Shown: piece after piece, positions 31,756 to 39,370 of the stretch | Numbering within the stretch: position 1 is the stretch's first letter | How the letters are laid out: every line of letters starts with the position of its first letter | DNA from: an uncultured Oscillospiraceae bacterium | GTDB taxonomy: Bacteria > Bacillota > Clostridia > Oscillospirales > Oscillospiraceae | Assembly (NCBI GenBank): GCA_900763685.1 | Contig: CAAFLF010000012.1 | Location: forward strand, 1-40,056 | Direction: 5' to 3' | DNA length: 40,056 nucleotides | Made by a program: the position numbers and the translations under genes | The notes under the pieces: generated by a model | What the model saw: only the letters and a program-made list of their open reading frames with translations | Database searches by the model: none | What the model was told of the DNA's origin: nothing

Positions 31756-32596
31756 GATCTTCCTCCCTTTCTCCGCCGGTCTCCCGGTCTGAATGGTTCA
31801 TGCTCGTTCTCCTCAGTGCTCCTGTCAGGGCCAGGATAGCCTCCAGCACGCCGCCGCCCACGGCCAGGGCCTTGTCGCTGGCGGTGAAGCAGTGGGAGCG
31901 CTGGCAGCGGGGGTCGATGTCCCCAGCCTTCATCCCGGGGAAGACCTCCGTCCCCTCCGGCAGGATGCCCCGCAGCGTCCCTGTGAGGGTGGCGATTATG
32001 GGTTTTCCCTCCACGGTGGCCAGGATCTCCCCCTCCGTCACGGCGTCGCCGATGTCCCTCAGGGGGTGGAAGAGCCCCGCCGCCGGGGCACGGAGCACCC
32101 GTTCCCCGGCAAAGCCCCCGATAAGCCCCGGGATGCCGGTATTGGGGATGGCCGAGCCCTCCCGGATGACCCGCCCCAGGCTGTGGCCCCGCATGGTCTC
32201 CACCACGGCGTGGCAGTCCACCCCGGCGGTGAAGCCCGGCCCCACGCCGATGACCACCGGCGCGTCGCGGATTTCAGTCCCCAGGTTCCGCTTCGCCAGG
32301 ATGGCGTCCACCAGGGCGTCGGGCTTCAGCTTCGGGACGCTCCGTCCCTCCGGGTCCACCAGCACCGGGATATATCCCGCCGCCAGGGTCTCCTCTACGG
32401 TCTCCGCCGTGGCGAGTTTCGCCGTGACATCCTCCACCGTCTGTTCCCCGTGGACGATGGCCTCGGAGAAGGCCACCGTCCGCCGGATGGCGGTGGGTTT
32501 TTCCACATCCAGCAGCACCACGTCCATGCCGGCGCGCCACAGCCGCAGGGCCACCCCGCTGGCCAGGTCCCCAGCTCCCCGGATCACGACACGCAT
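31748..32596 (-). CDS. yqeB: Selenium-dependent molybdenum cofactor biosynthesis protein YqeB
   Basis: YqeB (EF2563 family) is a marker of selenium-dependent molybdenum hydroxylases, where it is thought to help install selenium in the cofactor. The 282-residue protein starts with a Rossmann-type dinucleotide motif (VVIRGAGDLASGVALRL). It contains the family segments VVIGVGPGFTAGVDCHAVVETMRGHSLG, GVGGxAxERVLRAPA-like text, and the end block VFPGMKAGDIDPR. The exact reaction is not established. It overlaps yqeC upstream by 13 bases and selD downstream by 8, so these three genes form one tightly coupled operon. Confidence 0.94.
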   Translation of the reverse strand: MRVVIRGAGDLASGVALRLWRAGMDVVLLDVEKPTAIRRTVAFSEAIVHGEQTVEDVTAKLATAETVEETLAAGYIPVLVDPEGRSVPKLKPDALVDAILAKRNLGTEIRDAPVVIGVGPGFTAGVDCHAVVETMRGHSLGRVIREGSAIPNTGIPGLIGGFAGERVLRAPAAGLFHPLRDIGDAVTEGEILATVEGKPIIATLTGTLRGILPEGTEVFPGMKAGDIDPRCQRSHCFTASDKALAVGGGVLEAILALTGALRRTSMNHSDRETGGEREEDHV

Positions 32597-33255
32597 ACGA
32601 TCTCTCCTCTCCGCAGGCTCCCGGCCCAGACCGGGAGGGGAAGGCTTTCCGCCATCTTCCGGGCCATCTCCCGGGCCTCCGGCGTCTCCGCCTGATTCGC
32701 AAGGACCAGGTCCCCCAGCCCCTCCGCCCGGAGGACCCGGGCCGCGATCTCCGGCGTCACCGCCGTCTCGATGTCACACCCGGCCAATTGGGCGTAGCGC
32801 CCCGGCCGGTGGGCCGCCTCCCGGACGGGCCTCCCAAAGCCGGAGGCTCCGACCACCAGGAGGACCCGCCCGCTCTCCGCGGGGATCACCGGCTCATGGG
32901 GGGCGTGGGCCTTCAGGGGCAGGCCCGCCGAGCCGTCGGCCTCCACCAAAACGTAGTCCGCCAGGGCCGCCAGGCGGGCCATGGGCACCGGGCTCTCCGC
33001 CAGCTTGCCGCTCTCCCCCCAGGGCGCGGCGGCGCAGACCAGGGGCGTGCGGGCAAGGGCCTCCGCCACCTCCCGCTCCCCGCCGGAGACGGTCTCGATG
33101 CCCGGGAAGGGCAGAAACTTCGTGGTGGTGCTGAGGATCACCCTGGCCCCGCTTCGGGCCAGCTCCTCCCCCAGCGTCCGCAGCAGCGTGGTCTTCCCCC
33201 CGCCGCCGATGACCGCCGTGACGCCCTTCCGGACGCCCAAAGCCTCCGCCGGCAT
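32584..33255 (-). CDS. yqeC: Selenium-dependent hydroxylase accessory protein YqeC
   Basis: YqeC is a P-loop protein found with YqeB and SelD in organisms that make selenium-dependent molybdenum hydroxylases. The 223-residue protein has Walker A GGGGKTTLL near residue 18, then ILSTTTKF and YVLVEADGSAGLPLKAHAPHEPVIP, the family fingerprint. The molecular role is not established. I chose the ATG at 33255, preceded by GGGAGGGACG. Longer in-frame readings run across the promoter. It is the first gene of the minus-strand operon, divergent from moaA. Confidence 0.92.
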   Translation of the reverse strand: MPAEALGVRKGVTAVIGGGGKTTLLRTLGEELARSGARVILSTTTKFLPFPGIETVSGGEREVAEALARTPLVCAAAPWGESGKLAESPVPMARLAALADYVLVEADGSAGLPLKAHAPHEPVIPAESGRVLLVVGASGFGRPVREAAHRPGRYAQLAGCDIETAVTPEIAARVLRAEGLGDLVLANQAETPEAREMARKMAESLPLPVWAGSLRRGEIVCVS

Positions 33256-33273
33256 ATCCGTCCCTCCCCTCGT

Positions 33274-33291
33274 TGTTCTTTCAATAGAACA
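33274..33291 (-). promoter_or_regulatory. Palindrome at the yqeC transcription start
   Basis: TGTTCT (33274-33279) and AGAACA (33286-33291) form an inverted repeat with a 6-bp spacer, overlapping the end of the -10 box and the predicted +1 near 33284. It is a candidate operator different from the one before moaA. Confidence 0.45.
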
Positions 33292-33319
33292 GTGTAGCAC
33301 GAACGGCGGGATTCCGCAA
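33291..33319 (-). promoter_or_regulatory. Promoter of the yqeC-yqeB-selD operon
   Basis: On the minus strand TTGCGG (33319-33314) and TACACT (33296-33291) are 17 bp apart, with TGC directly before the -10. Confidence 0.6.
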
Positions 33320-33360
33320 TCCTCCCGCCGCAAAAAAGGTCGACCTTTCCGGCGTTTCCG

Positions 33361-33390
33361 TTGACTTCCGCCGCGCTCCCGTGCTATACT
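33361..33390 (+). promoter_or_regulatory. Promoter of the moaA operon
   Basis: TTGACT (33361-33366) and TATACT (33385-33390) are 18 bp apart, with a TGC extension. The predicted start is near 33397, directly before the ModE-like palindrome. Confidence 0.7.
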
Positions 33391-33397
33391 ATTCTAT

Positions 33398-33421
33398 CAT
33401 TATTCTCATTCGAGGATCACG
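33398..33421 (+). promoter_or_regulatory. ModE-like operator before moaA
   Basis: CATTAT-N12-ATCACG matches the site before modA (36368-36391) at 17 of 24 positions, including nine of ten bases of the right half CGAGGATcAC. It covers about +2 to +25 of the moaA transcript, a repressing position. Confidence 0.5.
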
Positions 33422-33433
33422 GGAGGCGACGGC

Positions 33434-34381
33434 ATGCGGGACAGCTTCGGCAGGACCATCGACTATCTGCGCCTCTCCGTCACCGAGCGCTGCGACCTCC
33501 GCTGCCGCTACTGCATGGAGGAGGCGGGCGTCCCCAAGCGCTCCCACGCCGAGATGCTGACCCTCGAGGAGCTGGCGGAGATCGGCGGGGCCGCCGTCAC
33601 TCTCGGCGTCCGGAAGATCCGCCTCACCGGGGGGGAGCCCCTGGTGCGCCGGGGCCTGCTGGACCTCTGCCGGAGCCTTTCCGCCCTGCCGGGCCTCTCG
33701 GAGCTCTGCCTCACCACCAACGGCGCCCAGCTCGCCCGTTTCGCCGCCCCCCTCCGCGCCGCCGGGGTCTCCCGGCTGAACATCAGCCTGGATACCCTCC
33801 AGCCGGAGAAATTCGCTTACCTCACCCGTCGGGGAAACCTCCAGGACACCCTGGACGGCATCGCCGCGGCGGAAGCCGCGGACTTTGACCGCTTAAAGCT
33901 CAACTGCGTCCTGATGGGCGGCGTCAACGACGATGAGATCGGGGACTTCCTCCGCCTGACGGAGGAGCACCCCTGGGAGGTCCGCTTCATCGAGCTCATG
34001 CCCATGGGCCCCTGCGCCCATTGGAGCGGGGAGCGCTTCCTGCCCGCGAGCGTCATCCTGGACCGCTTCCCGGCCCTCCGCCCCCTGCCGGGGGACGGCG
34101 GCGTGGCCCGCCACTATCAGCTGCCGGGGGCCCAGGGCACCGTGGGCCTCATCTCCCCCCTGAGCTGCGATTTCTGCGCCCAGTGCCGCCGCCTCCGGGT
34201 GACGGCGGACGGCCACCTGCTCCCCTGCCTCCACGGGAGGGCGGAGCGAAACCTCCGGGGCCTCCACGGGGAGGCGCTGGAAGCCGCCATCCTGGCGGGC
34301 GCCATGGCGAAGCCTCTGCGGCACCATCTGGCCGCCGGGGGCAGCGACACGGCGCGGGACATGAACGAGATCGGAGGGTGA
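33434..34381 (+). CDS. moaA: GTP 3',8-cyclase MoaA
   Basis: MoaA is the radical SAM enzyme that, with MoaC, converts GTP to cyclic pyranopterin monophosphate in molybdopterin synthesis. The 315-residue protein has the SAM cluster CX3CX2C in CDLRCRYC (near residue 20), the RLTGGEPLVRRGL block, and a C-terminal second cluster with CDFCAQCRRLRV and a later cysteine (LLPCLHG). It ends without the usual long Gly-Gly tail; GG occurs as the last two residues (EIGG), which is the catalytic motif of the family. The ATG at 33434 follows GGGAGG. moaC begins four bases after the stop. Confidence 0.96.
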   Translation: MRDSFGRTIDYLRLSVTERCDLRCRYCMEEAGVPKRSHAEMLTLEELAEIGGAAVTLGVRKIRLTGGEPLVRRGLLDLCRSLSALPGLSELCLTTNGAQLARFAAPLRAAGVSRLNISLDTLQPEKFAYLTRRGNLQDTLDGIAAAEAADFDRLKLNCVLMGGVNDDEIGDFLRLTEEHPWEVRFIELMPMGPCAHWSGERFLPASVILDRFPALRPLPGDGGVARHYQLPGAQGTVGLISPLSCDFCAQCRRLRVTADGHLLPCLHGRAERNLRGLHGEALEAAILAGAMAKPLRHHLAAGGSDTARDMNEIGG

Positions 34382-34385
34382 GACC

Positions 34386-34883
34386 ATGCCGGAATTCAGC
34401 CATTTCAACGACCAGGGCCGGGCCAGGATGGTGGACGTGACGGAGAAAGCCCCCACCTTCCGCCGGGCCGCCGCCGCCGGGGAAGTCCGCGTCTCAAAAG
34501 AGACCCTCACCGCCATCCGGGAGGGGAAGCTCAAAAAGGGCGATGTCCTGGCCGTGGCCCAGGTCGCGGGCATCCAGGCCGCCAAGCACTGCTGGGAGCT
34601 CATCCCCATGTGCCACCCCGTGCCCCTGACGGGGGTGGACATCCGCTTCTCCCTGTCGGAGGACCCCTGCCGGGTGGAAATTCTCGCCGAGGTCTCCTGC
34701 GCCGGCCCCACCGGGGTGGAGATGGAGGCCCTCACCGCCGTCAGCGCGGCGGCATTGACCGTTTACGATATGTGTAAGGCCCTGCAGAGGGACATGCGGA
34801 TCGAGCATATCCGCCTGCTGGCGAAATCCGGCGGCCGCAGCGGCGACTTCCGGGCAGAGGAGGGATACGAGTGGCAGTCGTGA
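34386..34883 (+). CDS. moaC: Cyclic pyranopterin monophosphate synthase MoaC
   Basis: MoaC completes formation of cyclic pyranopterin monophosphate from the MoaA product. The 165-residue protein has the family length and its conserved blocks: MVDVTEKAPTFRRAAA, KKGDVLAVAQVAGIQAAK, the active-site IPMCHPVPLTGVDI, GVEMEALTAVSAAALTVYDMCKA, and the catalytic lysine in LLAKSGGRSG. It overlaps the MOSC gene by 13 bases. Later pathway genes for molybdopterin synthase (moaD, moaE) are not visible in this window. Confidence 0.97.
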   Translation: MPEFSHFNDQGRARMVDVTEKAPTFRRAAAAGEVRVSKETLTAIREGKLKKGDVLAVAQVAGIQAAKHCWELIPMCHPVPLTGVDIRFSLSEDPCRVEILAEVSCAGPTGVEMEALTAVSAAALTVYDMCKALQRDMRIEHIRLLAKSGGRSGDFRAEEGYEWQS

Positions 34884-35314
34884 CATCCGTCAATCTCAGC
34901 GAGGCGAAGGGTGTCTCCAAACACCCCGTGCCGGAGATCCAGCTCCGCTGTCACCACGGCATCGTGGGGGACGCCCACGCCGGGGACTGGCACCGCCAGG
35001 TCTCCCTCCTGGCGGAGGAGAGCGTGGACACCATGCGCACCGCCGCCCCCATGGACCTCCCCGCCGGGGCCTTCGCGGAGAATATCAACACCCGGGGCCT
35101 GGCCCTCAAGACCCTGCCCGTGGGCACTCTTTTGAAGGTGGGCCCCGCCATTTTGCGGGTGACCCAGATCGGCAAGGAGTGCCACAACGACTGCGCCATC
35201 AAAAAGGCGGTAGGCCGCTGCGTCATGCCCACGGAGGGCATCTTCGCCACCGTGGAGCGGGAGGGCACCGTCCGCCCCGGCGACACCATTGAGGTTTGGG
35301 AGGGGACACTATGA
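34871..35314 (+). CDS. MOSC domain protein
   Basis: MOSC domains bind sulfur and occur in molybdenum cofactor sulfurases and related proteins. This free-standing 147-residue protein has the typical opening (VTSVNLSEAKGVSKHPV), GIVGDAHAGDWHRQVSLL, AENINTRGLAL and the central cysteine block IGKECHNDCAIKK, where one cysteine is the likely sulfur carrier in the family. It starts with GTG at 34871, behind GAGGAGGG and inside the moaC coding end. It overlaps the next gene by ATGA. Co-transcription with moaAC suggests handling of sulfur or selenium on the cofactor. Confidence 0.92.
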   Translation: MAVVTSVNLSEAKGVSKHPVPEIQLRCHHGIVGDAHAGDWHRQVSLLAEESVDTMRTAAPMDLPAGAFAENINTRGLALKTLPVGTLLKVGPAILRVTQIGKECHNDCAIKKAVGRCVMPTEGIFATVEREGTVRPGDTIEVWEGTL

Positions 35315-36330
35315 AGCGCATCCGCACCGAGGACGCCGTGGGCCACGTCCTCTGCCACGACATGACCCAGATCATCCCCGGCCAGTTCAAGGGCCCCCGC
35401 TTCCGCAAGGGCCACGTAGTCCGGCCGGAGGACATCCCCGTCCTCCTCTCCATGGGCAAGGAGCAGCTCTACGTCTGGGAGATGACCCCCGGCACGCTCC
35501 ACGAGAACGACGCCGCCGAGCGCCTCTGCGCTCTCGCCATCAACGCCAACATGGACCGCGGCGAGCCCAAAGAGGGCAAGATCGAGCTCACCGCCGCCAT
35601 CGACGGCCTCTTCCTGGTGGATTCCGCCCGTCTCATGGCCGTGAACTCCCAGGAGGAGGTCATGATCGCCACCCGCCATGGCAATACCCCCGTCCATAAG
35701 GGCGATAAGCTGGCCGGGATGCGGGTTATCCCCCTGGTCATCGCGGAGGACAAGCTCCAAAAGGCCGAGGAGGCTGCGGGGGACAAGCCCCTCCTGACCC
35801 TCCTCCCCTACGTCAAGAAGACCGCCGCCATCATCGCCACCGGCAGCGAGGTGAAGAAGGGCCTCATCCAGGACAGCTTCACCCCCGTGGTGAAGCGCAA
35901 GCTGGCGGCCTACGGCATCGAGACCCTCTCCGTGGCCTACCCCGGCGACGCGGTGGAGGATATCGTCTCCGCCATCGCCGAGGCCCGAAAGACCCACGCC
36001 GACCTCATCCTCTGCACCGGCGGCATGAGCGTGGACCCGGATGACAACACCCCCGGCGCCATCCGCCGCTCCGGGGCGGACATCGTCACCTACGGCGCCC
36101 CGGTCCTCCCCGGCGCCATGTTCCTCCTGGGCTATTACGAGGACGGCGCCGCCGTCTGCGGCCTCCCCGGCTGCGTCATGTACGCCGGAGCCACGGTCTT
36201 CGACCTGGTGCTGCCCCGCCTCGCCGCCGGGGTCCGGGTGGAGCGGCGTGACCTCATCGCCCTGGGCGAGGGCGGCCTCTGCCTCAGCTGCCCCGAGTGC
36301 CATTACCCCATCTGCCCCTTCGGCAAGTGA
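35311..36330 (+). CDS. MoeA-like molybdopterin-binding protein
   Basis: The 339-residue protein carries the MoaB/MogA-type molybdopterin-binding fold in its middle and C-terminal part (AIIATGSEVKKGLI, then LILCTGGMSVDPDDNTPGAI and LPGAMFLLGYY). Its N-terminus resembles a SAF-like beta domain (AVGHVLCHDMTQIIPGQFKGPRFRKGHVV). It is shorter than classical MoeA and ends in a cysteine-rich tail CPECHYPICPFGK that could bind metal. This subtype occurs with selenium-dependent hydroxylase genes; a role in molybdate insertion or cofactor handover is inferred. It overlaps the MOSC gene by four bases, and a terminator follows. Confidence 0.87.
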   Translation: MKRIRTEDAVGHVLCHDMTQIIPGQFKGPRFRKGHVVRPEDIPVLLSMGKEQLYVWEMTPGTLHENDAAERLCALAINANMDRGEPKEGKIELTAAIDGLFLVDSARLMAVNSQEEVMIATRHGNTPVHKGDKLAGMRVIPLVIAEDKLQKAEEAAGDKPLLTLLPYVKKTAAIIATGSEVKKGLIQDSFTPVVKRKLAAYGIETLSVAYPGDAVEDIVSAIAEARKTHADLILCTGGMSVDPDDNTPGAIRRSGADIVTYGAPVLPGAMFLLGYYEDGAAVCGLPGCVMYAGATVFDLVLPRLAAGVRVERRDLIALGEGGLCLSCPECHYPICPFGK

Positions 36331-36334
36331 CCCC

Positions 36335-36364
36335 CTTGGCCCCTCCCGGGGCCAAGCTTTCCCC
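36335..36364 (+). terminator. Probable terminator after the moeA-like gene
   Basis: CTTGGCCCC (36335-36343) pairs with GGGGCCAAG (36348-36356) around TCCC, followed by CTTTCCCC. The U-tract is short, so some read-through into modA is possible. Confidence 0.6.
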
Positions 36365-36367
36365 ACT

Positions 36368-36391
36368 CGTTATCCTCGAGCGAGGATAACC
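36368..36391 (+). promoter_or_regulatory. ModE-like operator before modA
   Basis: CGTTAT-N12-ATAACC contains a perfect 10-bp inverted repeat, GTTATCCTCG (36369-36378) and CGAGGATAAC (36381-36390). Half-sites and spacing equal the E. coli ModE pattern CGTTAT-N12-ATAACG. It lies 125 bp before modA; I cannot assign a -35/-10 pair with confidence (TTGCCC at 36447 has no good partner). Confidence 0.55.
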
Positions 36392-36515
36392 AAACCGTTC
36401 CACCCCGCGCTCAGCAGTTGGAAGATAGACAGCCCGCAGCGTTTTCTTGCCCGTTCCTTCCTCGCCACGGGATACGATGAACCGGCACAACATTTTTGGA
36501 AAGGAAGTACCCCAC

Positions 36516-37352
36516 ATGAAGAAGGTTCTCTCCCTGCTCCTGGCGCTGACCCTGGCCCTGAGCCTCGCGGCCTGCGGCACCAGCAACACCCCCGCCGCCT
36601 CCGGCAACGACGCCGAGCCCATCACCCTGGTGGTCTTCGCCGCCGCCTCCATGACCGAGACCCTCACCGAGATCGCCGGGAACTACAAGGCCGTGGCCCC
36701 CAACGTGACCCTCCGCTTCAACTTTGACTCCTCCGGCAAGCTCCTCACCCAGATCGAGGAGGGCGCCCTCTGCGACCTCTTTATTTCCGCCGCCCCCAAG
36801 CAGATGAACGCTCTGGACGGCTCCCTGAAGGACGACGCCGGGAAGAACCCCAACGGCCAGGACATGCTGCTGGAGGGCAGCCGCCTGAACCTGCTGGAGA
36901 ACAAGGTCACTCTCGCCGTTCCCCAGGGCAACCCCAAGGGCATCGAGAGCTTTGACCAGCTGGCCGAGCTCCTGAAGAACGGCGAGGTCATGCTGGCCAT
37001 CGGCAACAGCGACGTCCCCGTGGGCCAGTACACCCAGAAGATCTTCGCCTACTACGGCATCGACGAGACCTCCATCACCGATCAGCTCACCTACGGCAAC
37101 AACGTGAAGGAAGTCACCACCCAGGTCACCGAGGCCGCCGCCGACTGCGGCATCATCTACGCCACCGACGCCTTCTCCGCCGGCCTCACCGTGGTGGACA
37201 GCGCCACCGCCGAGATGTGCGGCCAGGTCATCTATCCCGCCGCCGTGCTGAAGGATGGCCAGACCGAGGCCGCCCAGGCCTTCCTGGACTACCTGCGGAC
37301 CGAGGAGGCCATGGCCGTCTTCCAGAGCGTCGGCTTCAGCCCCGCCAACTAA
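36516..37352 (+). CDS. modA: Molybdate ABC transporter substrate-binding lipoprotein ModA
   Basis: ModA captures molybdate (or tungstate) outside the cell and passes it to ModBC. The 278-residue precursor has a lipoprotein signal (KKVLSLLLALTLALSLAAC), with lipobox L-A-A-C and the acylated cysteine at about residue 20. A Ser/Ala/Asn spacer follows, then the family start ITLVVFAAASMTETLTEI, where Ser residues contact the oxyanion. NFDSSGKLLTQIEEGALCDLFISAA and ADCGIIYATDA are typical. The ATG at 36516 follows GGAAAGGAAG. modB is 181 bp away behind a strong hairpin. Confidence 0.96.
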   Translation: MKKVLSLLLALTLALSLAACGTSNTPAASGNDAEPITLVVFAAASMTETLTEIAGNYKAVAPNVTLRFNFDSSGKLLTQIEEGALCDLFISAAPKQMNALDGSLKDDAGKNPNGQDMLLEGSRLNLLENKVTLAVPQGNPKGIESFDQLAELLKNGEVMLAIGNSDVPVGQYTQKIFAYYGIDETSITDQLTYGNNVKEVTTQVTEAAADCGIIYATDAFSAGLTVVDSATAEMCGQVIYPAAVLKDGQTEAAQAFLDYLRTEEAMAVFQSVGFSPAN

Positions 37353-37359
37353 GACCCCG

Positions 37360-37392
37360 CCCCTCCGCCCGGGCCCGCCCCGGGCGGAGGGG
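37360..37392 (+). terminator. Strong hairpin after modA (partial terminator or mRNA stabiliser)
   Basis: CCCCTCCGCCCGGG (37360-37373) pairs perfectly with CCCGGGCGGAGGGG (37379-37392) around CCCGC. No T-run follows, so it is more likely to protect the modA message than to terminate it. Confidence 0.55.
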
Positions 37393-37409
37393 AACCCTCG
37401 TTCCCGCCC

Positions 37410-37439
37410 TTGACCGAAGGCACGGGACTATGCTACCCT
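37410..37439 (+). promoter_or_regulatory. Possible internal promoter before modB
   Basis: TTGACC (37410-37415) and TACCCT (37434-37439) are 18 bp apart, with TGC before the -10. The -10 is weak. A hairpin (AGGCGC-GAA-GCGCCT at 37465-37479, enclosed by GGCG and CGCC) lies in the leader it would make. Confidence 0.35.
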
Positions 37440-37533
37440 GAAAAATAGGTTCCCCTTGGCGGAGAGGCGCGAAGCGCCTTCGCCCCCCTCCGGCAGGGGT
37501 GACCGACTTGTTGAAAAAATTGGAGGGAAAAGG

Positions 37534-38205
37534 ATGGATTGGTTCCCCCTATGGAACTCCCTGCGCGTCGCGGCCATCTCCACGGTGCTCATCTTCTCCC
37601 TGGGCATCGCCGCGGCCTACTACATCGCGAAGCTCCCCAAGCTGGTGAAGGGCGTGCTGGACGTGGTCCTGACGCTGCCCCTGGTCCTGCCCCCCACGGT
37701 GGTGGGCTATCTCCTGCTGCGTCTCCTCGGCCCCCGGCGGATCATCGGCGCCTGGGCGCTGGAGACCTTCGGCGTGCGCCTCGTCATGGTCTGGTGGTCC
37801 GCCATCTTCGCCGCCGTGGTGGTGGCCTTCCCCCTGATGTACCGCACCGCCCGGGGCGCCTTTGAGAGCTTCGACGAGACCCTCTCCCAGTCCGCCCAGA
37901 CTCTGGGCCTCCCCAACGCCTGGATCTTCTGGCGGGTGCGGATGCCCTGCTGCCGCCAGGGCATCCTGGCGGGCACGGTGCTGGCCTTCGCCCGGGCCCT
38001 GGGCGAGTACGGCGCCACCTCCATGCTGGCGGGCTACACCCCCGGCAAGACCGCCACCGTCTCCACCGCCGTCTACCAGCTCTGGCAGATCGGGGACGAC
38101 GCCATGGCCTTCCGCTGGGTGCTGGTGAACGTGGCCATCTCCGCCGTGTTCCTTTTGACCGTGAACCTGCTGGAAGACCGCCAGCGGAAGGGAGGCCGCC
38201 GATGA
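37534..38205 (+). CDS. modB: Molybdate ABC transporter permease ModB
   Basis: ModB forms the membrane channel of the molybdate importer. The 223-residue protein has about five to six helices (first at about 9-30) and the family block LPLVLPPTVVGYLLL. The coupling EAA loop reads SAQTLGLPNAWIFWRVRMPCCRQGILAG and is followed by ARALGEYGATSMLAG. The ATG at 37534 follows GGAGGGAAAAGG. The gene overlaps modC by an ATGA junction. A slightly longer reading upstream has no good ribosome binding site. Confidence 0.95.
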   Translation: MDWFPLWNSLRVAAISTVLIFSLGIAAAYYIAKLPKLVKGVLDVVLTLPLVLPPTVVGYLLLRLLGPRRIIGAWALETFGVRLVMVWWSAIFAAVVVAFPLMYRTARGAFESFDETLSQSAQTLGLPNAWIFWRVRMPCCRQGILAGTVLAFARALGEYGATSMLAGYTPGKTATVSTAVYQLWQIGDDAMAFRWVLVNVAISAVFLLTVNLLEDRQRKGGRR

Positions 38206-39245
38206 CGCTCCATGTGGATATCCGGAAAAAGCTGGGGGACTTCCAGTTGGAGGTCGCCTTTGACGCCGGGGCGGAGCCCCTGGCCCTGCTGGGGGCCTCC
38301 GGCTGCGGCAAGAGCGTGACCCTCCGCTGTATCGCCGGTATCCTCCGGCCGGACGAGGGCCGCATCGCCCTGGATGGCCGGGTCCTCTTCGACAGCGCCG
38401 CCAGGATCGACCTCCCGCCCCAGCAGCGCCGGGCGGGCTACCTCTTCCAGCAGTACGCCCTCTTCCCCAATATGACCGTCCGGGGCAACCTCCTGGCCGT
38501 CCTCCGGGGTAAGCCCAACCGGGACACCCTGGTGGAGGACGCCCTCCGCCGCTTCCGGCTGGAAGCCGTGGCGGACCTCCGGCCCCGGCAGATCTCCGGC
38601 GGGCAGCAGCAGCGCTGCGCCCTGGCCCGGATCCTGCTGACGGACCCTCGGATGATCCTCCTGGACGAGCCCCTCTCGGCCCTGGACAGCTACCTCAAGT
38701 ACCAGCTGGAGCTGGAACTTGCCGCTGTCATGGACGATTTCCCCGGCCCCATCCTCTGGGTGACCCACGACCGGGGCGAGGCCTGGCGCAACTGCCCCAA
38801 CGTCTGCGTGCTGGAGGGCGGCAAGGCAAGCCCAGTCCAGCCCATGCGCCAGCTCTTCCACGCCCCGGGGACGGAGTCCGCCGCCCGGCTCTCCGGCTGC
38901 AAGAACTTCACCCCCGCCCAGGCGGAGGGCGGCCTCGTCCGCCTGCCGGACTGGGGCGTCACCCTGGACCCCGGCCGTCCCATCCCGCCGGAGACGCGAA
39001 CCGTTGGCATCCGCTCCCACACCGTCCGCCCGGCGGCGGAGGGGGAGAGGAATACCATCCCCTGCGCCGTGGAGCGGGTCATCGACGATGTCTTTGAGAC
39101 CATCGTCCTCCTCCGCCCGGAGGGCGCGGGTCCCGACACGCCGCCCCTCCGCATGGAGCTTCCCAAGGAGGCCTGGCAGGCCCTCCAGGCCCCGGAGCGC
39201 CTCACCGTCACCGTCTCCCCGGAGGACATCCTCCTCCTGCAATGA
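38202..39245 (+). CDS. modC: Molybdate ABC transporter ATP-binding protein ModC
   Basis: ModC powers molybdate import. The 347-residue protein has Walker A GASGCGKS at 31-38, the Q-loop LFQQYALFPNMTV, the signature ISGGQQQRCALARIL, Walker B MILLDEPLSALD and the switch histidine in VTHDRGEA. The C-terminal third (about 225-347) resembles the TOBE/regulatory region of ModC proteins, which can bind molybdate and give feedback inhibition; I infer this from length and position. It starts in the modB stop codon by ATGA. A palindromic repeat follows before mogA. Confidence 0.95.
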   Translation: MTLHVDIRKKLGDFQLEVAFDAGAEPLALLGASGCGKSVTLRCIAGILRPDEGRIALDGRVLFDSAARIDLPPQQRRAGYLFQQYALFPNMTVRGNLLAVLRGKPNRDTLVEDALRRFRLEAVADLRPRQISGGQQQRCALARILLTDPRMILLDEPLSALDSYLKYQLELELAAVMDDFPGPILWVTHDRGEAWRNCPNVCVLEGGKASPVQPMRQLFHAPGTESAARLSGCKNFTPAQAEGGLVRLPDWGVTLDPGRPIPPETRTVGIRSHTVRPAAEGERNTIPCAVERVIDDVFETIVLLRPEGAGPDTPPLRMELPKEAWQALQAPERLTVTVSPEDILLLQ

Positions 39246-39270
39246 CCCCACCGCCCGCCCCCTGAACCCC

Positions 39271-39298
39271 CCGTAGGGGCCGACGACTCGGCGGCCCG
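39271..39298 (+). repeat. CGTAGGG-tagged palindrome, copy B
   Basis: CCGTAGGG is followed by GGGCCG (39277-39282) and CGGCCC (39292-39297) around ACGACTCGG. It and the following GTCCCCCGTCC match the copy at 26370. It lies in the 184-bp gap between modC and mogA. Confidence 0.65.
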
Positions 39299-39370
39299 TC
39301 CCCCGTCCTCGGTCCCCCGTCCATCGTAAAAACGGGCGGCTCTCAATGTCCCCCGCCCCGCATTTCCCGT

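Noticed and set aside
30280..31839. A 519-residue plus-strand open frame opposite selD
   Set aside because: It is antisense to SelD, which has intact active-site and ATP-binding motifs, and has no domain of its own.
36331..36515. Moco riboswitch before modA
   Set aside because: The gap contains a terminator and a compact protein-type palindrome but not the multi-stem architecture of the Moco RNA motif that I could recognise.
37410..37533. Moco or other riboswitch before modB
   Set aside because: Only two simple hairpins are visible and I could not match them to a known riboswitch consensus.
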